In this document: positions 44,022 through 51,994 of the stretch, piece after piece
Numbering within the stretch: the stretch's first letter is position 1
Layout: the number at the start of each line of letters is the position of its first letter
Assembly: GCF_002237555.1 (NCBI RefSeq)
Contig: NZ_CP022540.1
Location: forward strand, 3,601,001-3,665,000
Reading direction: 5' to 3'
Length of the DNA: 64,000 nucleotides
DNA from: Antarctobacter heliothermus
Lineage (GTDB): Bacteria; Pseudomonadota; Alphaproteobacteria; Rhodobacterales; Rhodobacteraceae
The notes under the pieces: generated by a model
Told to the model about the DNA's origin: nothing
The model's input: the letters and a program-made list of their open reading frames with translations, nothing else
Databases searched by the model: none
Program-made: the position numbers and the translations under genes

Positions 44022-45257
44022 ATGGCCAAAGCAAAGAAACGGTCCCGCCTTGTGCTGACACTGATCACCGTCGCTCTGGTGGCGGGCGCCCTCACGGCGG
44101 CCTTCTGGCCCCGGCCGCTGATGGTGGATCTGGGCACAGTGACCCGCGGCCCGATGCAGGTCACCATCGACGAAGAGGGCCGCACCCGCGTGGCAGAGGC
44201 CTATGTGGTCTCGACCCCGGTTGCCGGGCGGTTGCTGCGCGTTCAGGTTAATCCGGGCGATCCGGTTGTGCGCGGCAAGACGGTTGTGGCGCATATGCGC
44301 CCCTCAAATCCGTCCGCACTGGACGTGCGCACCCGCGAACAGGCACTGGCCGCCGTTCAGGCCGCCGAGGCGGCGCTGCGGGTGGCACGCGCCGATCTGA
44401 ATGCGGCCATCGCCAACCGCGATCTGGCCAACTCGGAACTGTCGCGGACGGTACAATTGAACGAACGGCTGGTGGCCAGCGCCGCCGAACTGTATCTCGC
44501 CCGCCAGAACGCCCGCGTCGCCGAGGCCTCGGTCGAGACGTCAGAGGCGGCAATCTCCATGCGCGAGGCCGATCTGGCCAACGCCCGCGCCCAGTTGATC
44601 AAGTTTGACGATCAGGGGCTGGCGGCGGCGATCAACGGCAACGCAAGCGACGACATCCCGCTGCACGCGCCCGCCGACGGGCGCATTCTGCGCGTCATTC
44701 AGCAAAGTGAAACGACCCTGCCCGCCGGGGCCGCCATCATGGAAATCGGCGACGTGCACGGCGATCTGGAGGTGGTGGTTGAATTGATCTCATCCGATGC
44801 GGTGCAGATTGCAACGGGCGCGCCGGTGATCATCGACGACTGGGGCGGAGAGGCCCCCTTGCAGGGCGAAGTCCGCCGCATCGACCCCTTCGGCATCACC
44901 AAGTTCTCTGCCTTGGGGGTCGAAGAACAGCGCGTTCCCGTCACAGTCGCCCTGACGGACCCGTCAGAGATCCGCAGCGGCCTTGGCCACGGCTACCGCG
45001 TCGAGACGCGCATTGTCATCTGGAGCGATGAGGACGCGCTGAAAGTCCCGGCAAGCGCCCTGTTTCGTGCAAACGACGGCTGGGCGGTCTTTGTCATGCT
45101 CGATGGTGTGGCAGAGCGCCGAACCGCCGAGATCGGACGCAACAACGGCATCGACGCCGAAGTGCTTGGCGGCCTGAATGCCGGAGATCGGGTCGTCTTG
45201 TACCCCTCTGCCGCGATTGAGGACGGCGCATCCATCGCGCCCCGCAGCCTGGACTGA
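44022..45257 (+). CDS. HlyD/MacA-type periplasmic adaptor (membrane fusion protein)
   Basis: A 411-residue adaptor anchored by an N-terminal membrane segment (about residues 7-28). A barrel-sandwich/lipoyl-like half (VSTPVAGRLLRVQVNPGDPV), a helical hairpin of about 100 residues with Ala/Arg heptads (AALRVARADLNAAIANRDLA onward), the returning half (LHAPADGRILRVIQQSETTL) and a beta-barrel (GLGHGYRVETRIVIW) follow in order. Starts 3 bp after the permease stop. No outer-membrane channel gene is adjacent. Confidence 0.92.
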   Translation: MAKAKKRSRLVLTLITVALVAGALTAAFWPRPLMVDLGTVTRGPMQVTIDEEGRTRVAEAYVVSTPVAGRLLRVQVNPGDPVVRGKTVVAHMRPSNPSALDVRTREQALAAVQAAEAALRVARADLNAAIANRDLANSELSRTVQLNERLVASAAELYLARQNARVAEASVETSEAAISMREADLANARAQLIKFDDQGLAAAINGNASDDIPLHAPADGRILRVIQQSETTLPAGAAIMEIGDVHGDLEVVVELISSDAVQIATGAPVIIDDWGGEAPLQGEVRRIDPFGITKFSALGVEEQRVPVTVALTDPSEIRSGLGHGYRVETRIVIWSDEDALKVPASALFRANDGWAVFVMLDGVAERRTAEIGRNNGIDAEVLGGLNAGDRVVLYPSAAIEDGASIAPRSLD

Positions 45258-45643
45258 CGGAACGACCCGTTGGATCAGACTCGCGGTCAAAAGGGGGCAC
45301 CGGGCACGCATTATCAAGAACAGCACCTTCAACCCGGCCAACGTCGCTGATCTGAACGTCGTTGTCTGGATAAGGATGGGGCCACAGTCCGGGGCGTCGA
45401 TTTGTTTGAACGCGAAATGCGGAACCGGGCGACACCGAAAAACCGCATCCTTTAGTGGCACAACCGGGAACGCGTGTTTGTCACAAGGAATAAGCCTGCC
45501 CAAAGGCGCTTGTCCTGACCATTTTTTGCACGGACCCGGCCACTTTGGCCCCGGTTCAGGTGTCAGCGGACCGCGCAATCTGCTAACACCGGGCCCAACC
45601 TACGGGCCGTCTTTTGCGCCCTGCACCATGGCAGGATTTTACC
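45258..45643. other. Intergenic region without a supportable gene
   Basis: These 386 bases hold open frames on both strands, but none has a ribosome binding site, recognisable protein sequence or coding pattern like the neighbours. A weak GGCCC/GGGCC hairpin at 45592-45608 followed by TTTT lies just before the next gene. The promoter for the small protein/helicase unit is presumably here. Confidence 0.5.
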
Positions 45644-46084
45644 TTGTTTCGATTTCTCAGACCCTTCCTGTCCAAACCCAAACAAGACAGGCTGGCGCAG
45701 GCCATGGAGCGGTTGGACACATCTGCCGAAACATTCCGCCGCGCAGCCGAGGCCTGCGGCCCGCCCCATTCGCAACTGTTCTGGCAGCTTGCCGGGGCGA
45801 CCGCCGATTTACGCACACGCATCGAAGCGGACCCAACCCAGATCACCCCGCTGAGAAAGCTCATCTTTTTCTTCATTCCCAAGATGTCCGAACTATGTAC
45901 CCGGTGGACCGGACTGGCCGCCATGAACCCGCTGACCGCCCCCGATCCGCGCGCGCTGGATGATTTCCAATCCTATCTGTCGCTGATCCGCGCCGCCGAA
46001 CAAAGCTGTCTTTCGCAGCAATATGACGGGCTGCACGCCTCCATGGCGGCCATGGAACAGCAAATGGCGCGGCACGGATCGTGA
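45644..46084 (+). CDS. Small protein coupled to the DEAH helicase; XpaC-like helical protein
   Basis: A 146-residue, mostly helical protein. The TTG at 45644 has AGGA seven bases upstream; an upstream in-frame TTG at 45614 has none. The N-terminus is basic (LFRFLRPFLSKPKQDR) and a hydrophobic helix occurs around LRKLIFFFIPKMSELCTRW. The arrangement of a helical region followed by an x-P-x-x-x-E-L segment recalls XpaC-like proteins (5-bromo-4-chloroindolyl phosphate hydrolysis family), but I am not certain. Its stop overlaps the helicase GTG start by 4 bp, so the two are co-translated and probably function together. Confidence 0.65.
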   Translation: MFRFLRPFLSKPKQDRLAQAMERLDTSAETFRRAAEACGPPHSQLFWQLAGATADLRTRIEADPTQITPLRKLIFFFIPKMSELCTRWTGLAAMNPLTAPDPRALDDFQSYLSLIRAAEQSCLSQQYDGLHASMAAMEQQMARHGS

Positions 46085-48417
46085 CCCGTCCTGCAGACTT
46101 CTCGGACATGGCATTCTGCCATTCCTGGCGCAGCTATCAGGCCCGGCTGCTGGAAGAGATCGACGATCATCTCAAGGACGACAAACTGCATTTCGTGGCC
46201 GCCCCCGGCGCGGGCAAGACGGTGCTGGGGCTGGAAATCATCCGGCGTCTGGGGCGCAGGACGCTGATCCTTGCGCCCAGCCTGCTGGTCCGCGACCAAT
46301 GGATCGCCCGCCTTGTGACGGATTATCTGGGCGGCGCGGTTCCGGACTGGATCAGCACCGACATCACTTCGGACGCGCCGATCCGGGTCAGCACCTATCA
46401 GAACATCCACACCAGCCGCACCAAATTCCTGCCGCCGTTTGATCTGCTCTGTCTGGATGAGGCACATCACCTGCGCCGGTCGTGGTGGAAAACCCTGACC
46501 CGGCTGGCAGAGCGGACCGGCTGCATGACCTTGTCGCTGACCGCCACGCCGCCCTATGACGTCAACGCGTCCGAATGGAACAACTACACCGCCCTGTGCG
46601 GCCCGGTGGACGCCGAGATTTCGGTGCCGGAATTGGTGCGCAGCGGTGATCTGTGCCCGCATCAGGATCTGGTCTATCTGGCCCCCGCCGCCAATGGACG
46701 CGACTATCAGGACAGTCTGATGTCCGAACGCGCGCTGTTCGACGATCTGGCCGGGGACGACGCCCTGCTCGCAAGCCTGACTGCCGATCCCTGGATTGTC
46801 GAGACGCAGACCCATGTCGCGGCCATTCTGGACAACCCTGTCCGTTTCAGTGCGATGCTGGTTTACCTGCGCCACAACGACCGCCCCGCGCCGCCCTATG
46901 CCAGACGGGTCTTACAGGTCAACGATGCGGACTGGCCGGCGCTGGACTGGCACTGGCTGCTGACCCTGTTTCAAGAGTTCCCAACGGAAAAACTGCCGCC
47001 CGATGTCCTGACCCGTCTCAAGGGCGCAGGCGCGCTGCGCAATGACAGGTTGACCTTGCCGCCTCCGGCCTTTGCCGACCGTCTGCATCTGCTCAGGAAC
47101 GATCAGGCCAAACTGGATGCAATGCCCGACATCTACGCCACCGAACGTGCTGCACGCGGTACAAGGCTGCGCATGGCGATCCTGCTGGACCGGATTGGCA
47201 AGACCAACCTGCGCCTGCCCGACGCGCCGCCGGGCTTCAACACGCTTGGCGTGTTCCGGCATCTGCTGGACCACGTTGGCCAAACCCCGATGGCCGTACT
47301 GACCGGGCAGTTTGCCATACTGCCGGACGCTCTTGGCACCGGGCTGGAGGGGCGCACCGTTCCCGGTGTCCCCGGCTATCTCCTTGTCGGGGGCGCGCAG
47401 CATTCCGACGCCGTCAGCCGCGCGAACCGGGCGTTTTCCGCAGGCGATGTTGAGGTCATCATCGGCACGCAGTCTTTCCTTGGCCAAGGCTGGGATGCAC
47501 CTGCATTGAATGCGCTTGTGCTGGGGACGAACCTGAAAAGTTTTGTCGCCGTCAACCAGTTGCGCGGCCGGGCGCTGCGCACCTCATCAACGCAGCCCGA
47601 CAAGACCGCGCATATCTGGCACATGGCCGTGGTGCCCGATCACCGTACCGAAGGCGACGACATCGACCGCCTGAAACGCCGCTTTGAGTGTTTCGTGCGG
47701 CTGGACCGGGACGCCCGCGCCATCCATTCGGATTTCGCTGTGGCCCAGACCGTCACTGACCAGAACGCCTTGGCCAAGACGCGCGCGGACACTGGCGGAT
47801 CACTGGCGGATGAATGGCAGGCGGCGCTGAAGACTGACAGCGGACCCAAGGCAAAACTGACCACACGCACGGTCCTGCCATCGCGGCAGCGGTTACAGGC
47901 CCTGCCGGTTCCGGCCCTGTCATTCTGGGGCCGTCTGGCTGCCGAGTTTGGCCGCCCCCCATCGGTGTCACAGGCCCAAAGGGGGATTGAACGGCTCGCC
48001 AAGATGACAATCGCCAGCCTGTCAGAACTGGGCGACCTGCCGCCCGTGACCGCCGATCTGATCCCGCTTGTGGCATGGGACGGAACCACATGGCAGGTGG
48101 GGATCACCAGCACCTGCAAACTGGACGAGGCGATCTTTCACGAAACGCTCCAGCAGATGTTCAACCCGGTGGACAGTCCGCGCTATGTGATCTCGGTGAA
48201 ATCCGGGTTTCTGCATAGCAATTTTCAGTATTTCGCCGTGCCGGATCGGTTTGGCTCTCACAAGGACCGCGCGCGCATCTTCTGGCGCAACTGGCAGGGC
48301 TATGTCGGGCGCGGCACGTTGGTCTACACCCGCACGGTAGACGGACGGGGCGTGCTGCAAGCGGCCCGGATCAGCAGTTCCGGACGCCGCACATCCACCA
48401 GAACCAGATGGCAATGA
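46081..48417 (+). CDS. SF2 DEAH-box helicase with uncharacterised C-terminal domain
   Basis: A 778-residue helicase/translocase. Motif I AAPGAGKT (Lys46), motif II DEAH (126-129), motif III TATPP (154-158), motif V GTQSFLGQGWDAPALNALVL and motif VI with Gln493 in QLRGRALR are all intact. Domain 2 is reached only after a long insert (about 170-400). The last 170 residues form a domain that I do not recognise, with ADLIPLVAWDGTTWQVGIT and FWRNWQGYVGRGTLVYTRTV. It is coupled to the small gene upstream. Possible roles are DNA repair or phage defence, but no known defence gene lies beside it. Confidence 0.88.
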   Translation: MTRPADFSDMAFCHSWRSYQARLLEEIDDHLKDDKLHFVAAPGAGKTVLGLEIIRRLGRRTLILAPSLLVRDQWIARLVTDYLGGAVPDWISTDITSDAPIRVSTYQNIHTSRTKFLPPFDLLCLDEAHHLRRSWWKTLTRLAERTGCMTLSLTATPPYDVNASEWNNYTALCGPVDAEISVPELVRSGDLCPHQDLVYLAPAANGRDYQDSLMSERALFDDLAGDDALLASLTADPWIVETQTHVAAILDNPVRFSAMLVYLRHNDRPAPPYARRVLQVNDADWPALDWHWLLTLFQEFPTEKLPPDVLTRLKGAGALRNDRLTLPPPAFADRLHLLRNDQAKLDAMPDIYATERAARGTRLRMAILLDRIGKTNLRLPDAPPGFNTLGVFRHLLDHVGQTPMAVLTGQFAILPDALGTGLEGRTVPGVPGYLLVGGAQHSDAVSRANRAFSAGDVEVIIGTQSFLGQGWDAPALNALVLGTNLKSFVAVNQLRGRALRTSSTQPDKTAHIWHMAVVPDHRTEGDDIDRLKRRFECFVRLDRDARAIHSDFAVAQTVTDQNALAKTRADTGGSLADEWQAALKTDSGPKAKLTTRTVLPSRQRLQALPVPALSFWGRLAAEFGRPPSVSQAQRGIERLAKMTIASLSELGDLPPVTADLIPLVAWDGTTWQVGITSTCKLDEAIFHETLQQMFNPVDSPRYVISVKSGFLHSNFQYFAVPDRFGSHKDRARIFWRNWQGYVGRGTLVYTRTVDGRGVLQAARISSSGRRTSTRTRWQ

Positions 48418-48441
48418 CCCGTCCAACCGGCTCAGGTTGGC

Positions 48442-50232
48442 TCACCGCCCCGCCGCATAGGCCTGCATCAGGCGCGGCGTCGCCCCGGCGCGCAGCACCC
48501 CGTCCGGCCCTCGTGCCACCGCCGTCAGCCGCCCCAGGGACCAAGGCTCTGCCTGCGTGACTTTATGACCCCGACCCCGCAGGGCATCAATCGTGCCCGC
48601 GCCAAAGCCCGGCTCGACCATCAAGCCCCCCGGCTCTGACCCGCGCGGGTAAAAGCTGGCCTGCAAGTGTTTCGACAACACCAAAGGCGCGTCAATCGCC
48701 TCTTGCAGGTTCATCCCGTGATGCACCATCCGCAGCAGCAGGAACAATTGCCACTGGTCCTGACTGTCGCCGCCCGGTGTGCCAAAGGCCAGCCGCGTGC
48801 CATCGGGCGCGCGCGCCATCGACGGCGTCAGGGTCGTACGCGGTCGCCGCCCCGGTGCCAGCGTCGTCGGCAGCCCTTCGTCCAGCCAGAACATCTGCGC
48901 GCGGGTGTTCAGCGCCACGCCCAGCCCCGGCACCACCGGGTTCGATTGCAACCAGCCGCCAGAGGGCGTGGCCGACACCATGTTGCCCCAACGGTCGACC
49001 ACATCCACATGCACCGTATCGCCTTCGCGGTTGTCCAGATGCGCCATGGTCGGCTCTCCGCCGCCTGCGCCCTTGCCCTTGGGCACTGCCCGCGCGGCGC
49101 GGGCCACAAACGCCTCTGCAAGGGTCTCTTGCCCCGGCACCAGACCCGGCCGTTGATCCATCGACGCCCAAGGACCGATCAGCCCGGCCCGCTCTCGGGC
49201 ATAATCCCCGGACAGCAGATGTGCGGCGGGAATGTCAAAGAAATCGGGATCGCCGTAATAGGCCTCGCGGTCGGCAAAGGCGAGCTTCATCGCCTCGACC
49301 GCCAGATGTACAAAATCCGCGCCACGGGGATCGGTGTCGGCGATGCCGGTCTGCGCCAGCAGGTTCAGCGATTGCAGCAGCGCAGGCCCCTGCGTCCAGA
49401 ACCCGCCTTTCCAGATATCCCAGCCGTGATAGCCGCCCTGCAAGGCCGGTTCGACCGTCGCCTGCCACCCGGCCATATCGGCCCCGGTCAGCACGCCCTT
49501 GCGCCGCGCACCCGCGCCATCCATCACGCAGGCGTCGCGCATGTAGTCGTCGATCGCCTCGGCCACGAACCCCTGCGAAAATGCCCGTCGCGCCGCCTCA
49601 ATCTGCGCCTCGCGGCCCTCGACCGTCTCAGCCTCTGTCAGCAGTCGGGTCCAGAACGCCGCCAGATCCGGATTGCGGAACAACCTCCCCGCAACAGGCA
49701 CATCGCCGCCGGGCAGCCAGACCGCCGCCGAGGTGGGCCATTCGGTGCGGAACAGATCGGCCTGATCGGCAATCACCCCCACGGCACGCGCAAGGATCGG
49801 ATGCCCGGCGTCGGCATAGTGGATCGCCGGTTCCAAAACGTCGCGCAGACGCTTTGTCCCGTGATCGCGCAGCATCACCATCCATGCGTCAAACGCCCCC
49901 GGTGTCACCGTCGCCAACAGGCCGGAACCGGGGATCAGATCCAGCCCCTGATCGCGATAATGCGCAACGGTCGCCCCGGCGGGCGCTGTGCCCTGACCGC
50001 AGATCATCTGCGGCGCCTCCGCCCCCGCCGGCCAAACCAGCGCCGGCATGTCGCCCAGCGGCCCGTTCAGTTGCGGCTCGACCACGTTCAACACAAAGCC
50101 CGCCGCGACCGCCGCGTCAAAGGCATTGCCGCCGGCCTCCAGCAGCTTCATTCCCACCGCGCTTGCAAGCCAATGGGTCGTGGCCACCATGCCAAAAGTT
50201 CCGGTCAGTTCCGGACGTGTCGTGAACGTCAT
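48442..50232 (-). CDS. Gamma-glutamyltransferase family protein
   Basis: A 596-residue Ntn-hydrolase of the gamma-glutamyltransferase/cephalosporin acylase type, made as one chain and self-cleaved before a Thr. The N-terminal part shows GMVATTHWLASAVGMKLLEA and GGNAFDAAVAAGFVLNVVEP. The cleavage Thr is Thr406 in EGDTVHVDVVDRWGNMVSAT, and GGW follows. There is no obvious signal peptide, so it may be cytoplasmic. It is the last gene of the leftward aromatic-acid operon, 65 bp after the dienelactone-hydrolase-like gene; its relation to that pathway is unclear. Confidence 0.9.
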   Translation of the reverse strand: MTFTTRPELTGTFGMVATTHWLASAVGMKLLEAGGNAFDAAVAAGFVLNVVEPQLNGPLGDMPALVWPAGAEAPQMICGQGTAPAGATVAHYRDQGLDLIPGSGLLATVTPGAFDAWMVMLRDHGTKRLRDVLEPAIHYADAGHPILARAVGVIADQADLFRTEWPTSAAVWLPGGDVPVAGRLFRNPDLAAFWTRLLTEAETVEGREAQIEAARRAFSQGFVAEAIDDYMRDACVMDGAGARRKGVLTGADMAGWQATVEPALQGGYHGWDIWKGGFWTQGPALLQSLNLLAQTGIADTDPRGADFVHLAVEAMKLAFADREAYYGDPDFFDIPAAHLLSGDYARERAGLIGPWASMDQRPGLVPGQETLAEAFVARAARAVPKGKGAGGGEPTMAHLDNREGDTVHVDVVDRWGNMVSATPSGGWLQSNPVVPGLGVALNTRAQMFWLDEGLPTTLAPGRRPRTTLTPSMARAPDGTRLAFGTPGGDSQDQWQLFLLLRMVHHGMNLQEAIDAPLVLSKHLQASFYPRGSEPGGLMVEPGFGAGTIDALRGRGHKVTQAEPWSLGRLTAVARGPDGVLRAGATPRLMQAYAAGR

Positions 50233-50297
50233 GCCGCCTCCCTGCGCCTCGTTTGCATTGTACCCTAAGCAGGAAACCCTGCCCTCACCAGCGGCGA

Positions 50298-50963
50298 TCA
50301 GATGTGCCGGCCGATGAACTCCGACGCGCGGCCAAAGGCCAGATCGGCTGCCGCCGCAACATGATCCGCGGGCCGCGCGTCGTTGGCAAAGGCGTGACCC
50401 GCACCGTCATAGGTATAGACCTCCATGTCGGGCCAATAGGCCCGCGCCGCGTCCAGCATGGCGGGCGGCACATGGCTATCCTCTGCCCCCCAATGTCCCT
50501 GCACCGGGGCCACCAGCGGCGCGATCTGATAGGCATCCAGCCGCGTGCCGTAGAACGGCACCGCGCAGGCCACATCCGACACCTGCGCCGCGCGGAGCGC
50601 CAGTCCGCCGCCCCAGCAAAACCCCAGCACCGCAACCTTGCCACCGCGCGCCGCCAACATCGCCACCGTCGCGTCAATGTCGCTCATCACTGCATTCAGA
50701 TCCGTGGCCAGCATCAGATCGCGGCCTTTGGGGGCCTCCGAAAAGGGGATCACCGCCCCCTTTTGCTGGCGGTCGAACAGCGCCGGGATGGCAACGTCAT
50801 AGCCCTCGGCCGCGAAACGCGCCGCCACCCCCTTGAGCTGGTCGGTCACGCCAAAAATCTCTTGCAGGATCACAATCCCGCCTCGGCGATCCCCTGCCGC
50901 CTCCGCCAGCCAGCAGTCCAGCACATGGCCGTCGGCAGACGTCACATCAATCATCATGTTCAT
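50298..50963 (-). CDS. Dienelactone hydrolase family protein
   Basis: A 221-residue alpha/beta hydrolase. It has GGIVILQEIFGV, the nucleophile motif GFCWGG with Cys in place of Ser as in true dienelactone hydrolases, and the acid and His near WGAEDSHVPP and DGAGHAFAND. The ATG at 50963 has GGAAGG just upstream; the frame is open further but into the TAXI-protein gene. In an aromatic-acid operon a lactone hydrolase role is plausible, but the substrate is unknown. Confidence 0.88.
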   Translation of the reverse strand: MNMMIDVTSADGHVLDCWLAEAAGDRRGGIVILQEIFGVTDQLKGVAARFAAEGYDVAIPALFDRQQKGAVIPFSEAPKGRDLMLATDLNAVMSDIDATVAMLAARGGKVAVLGFCWGGGLALRAAQVSDVACAVPFYGTRLDAYQIAPLVAPVQGHWGAEDSHVPPAMLDAARAYWPDMEVYTYDGAGHAFANDARPADHVAAAADLAFGRASEFIGRHI

Positions 50964-51019
50964 TGCCTTCCAAAGAGGTCGCAACGCCCGAGGGACACCC
51001 CCGCGCGTTGCGTGCACAT

Positions 51020-51994
51020 TCACTCGCCGACAGAAATCCCGGCCTCTTCGAAATACTTCAGCGCGCCGGGGTGGTACGGCACCGAAGACGCCGGGGCCAT
51101 CGTCGCCGCGTCGGCGCGCGCAAAGGCGCCAAAGCTGGCCTTTAACGCCTCTTTGCCCTCGGCCACTGCCTTGGTCATCTGATAGGCCAGATCGTCGCTG
51201 ACATCGCCATTGGTCAACAGAACCCACGGGATGCTCATCAGGTTGGCCCCCGCGTTTTCAAGGCCGGTGACCTTGTCGTTCTGCGGCAGCGAGACGATGT
51301 TGCCTGCAGGCAGGTACTCTTTGAACGCCGCCAGCCCCGCCTCTGAATTGTCCAGCGAGACATAGCACAACCCGCCGCGCCCTTGCAGCTTGACCGACGC
51401 CTGCTGGCCCGCGCCAGAATTCAGACTGACCAGCGCAATATCGACCAACCCGTCCCCCAACGCGTTGATGCCCGCGACAAAACTGGCCACCGGCACCTGC
51501 TGGAAATCGTCATAGGTCAGGCCCGCATTGGCCAGACCACCCGAGATATAGAACGGGATGATCGTGGAAGAGGTGTATTCCGACGCGATGCGCAGATCGC
51601 CTGCCTTTTCCTTCAGCTCCGCGACCGTCTCCAGCCCCAGATCGCAAGGCGCCATGATCGAGGTGGTCAGCGGGAACATCGTGCCCACCAGCCGGATATT
51701 GGAATGCGCGCGGTCATAGTTGCCGGTGCCGTCATAGGCGTATTCCGCCTCGACCCCGTTGGAGAACCCGAAATCCACCTCCCCCGAATGGATCAGCGGC
51801 AGATAGCCCACTAGCGGCTGCGTCCGCGCGGTGATGCCCGCCTCGTTTGCGACCTTGGCCACCGCCTGCCCGGTGTTGTAGGCCAGCGACCCCTGCGCGC
51901 CGCTGGCCACTGTGACCACCTGCGCCCCGGCCGCTCCGGCGGATACGCTCAGCGCAAGCGCGCCACTCAGCATCGTGCCTTTGAGAAATGTCAT
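51020..51994 (-). CDS. TAXI-family TRAP transporter substrate-binding protein
   Basis: A 324-residue periplasmic receptor of the TRAP-associated extracytoplasmic immunogenic (TAXI) family. The signal peptide covers about residues 1-24 (cleavage after AAGA). The mature part begins QVVTVASGAQGSLAYNTGQA and shows LPLIHSGEVDFGFSNGVEAE and TMFPLTTSIMAPCDLGLETV. Its ATG overlaps the stop of the fused permease gene by 4 bp. Context among 4,5-cleavage pathway genes suggests an aromatic-derived di- or tricarboxylate as ligand. Confidence 0.9.
   Translation of the reverse strand: MTFLKGTMLSGALALSVSAGAAGAQVVTVASGAQGSLAYNTGQAVAKVANEAGITARTQPLVGYLPLIHSGEVDFGFSNGVEAEYAYDGTGNYDRAHSNIRLVGTMFPLTTSIMAPCDLGLETVAELKEKAGDLRIASEYTSSTIIPFYISGGLANAGLTYDDFQQVPVASFVAGINALGDGLVDIALVSLNSGAGQQASVKLQGRGGLCYVSLDNSEAGLAAFKEYLPAGNIVSLPQNDKVTGLENAGANLMSIPWVLLTNGDVSDDLAYQMTKAVAEGKEALKASFGAFARADAATMAPASSVPYHPGALKYFEEAGISVGE

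Noticed and set aside
42681..44294. 537-codon open frame antisense to the FtsX permease
   Set aside because: It has His/Gln/Arg-rich composition typical of antisense translation and no motif; the permease on the plus strand is well supported.
45178..45963. 261-codon plus-strand frame spanning the gap before the helicase unit
   Set aside because: It overlaps the ends of two real genes in another frame, has no ribosome binding site and no recognisable sequence.
48667..50268. 533-codon plus-strand frame opposite the gamma-glutamyltransferase
   Set aside because: Shadow frame with antisense-like composition; the minus-strand GGT has its full set of motifs.
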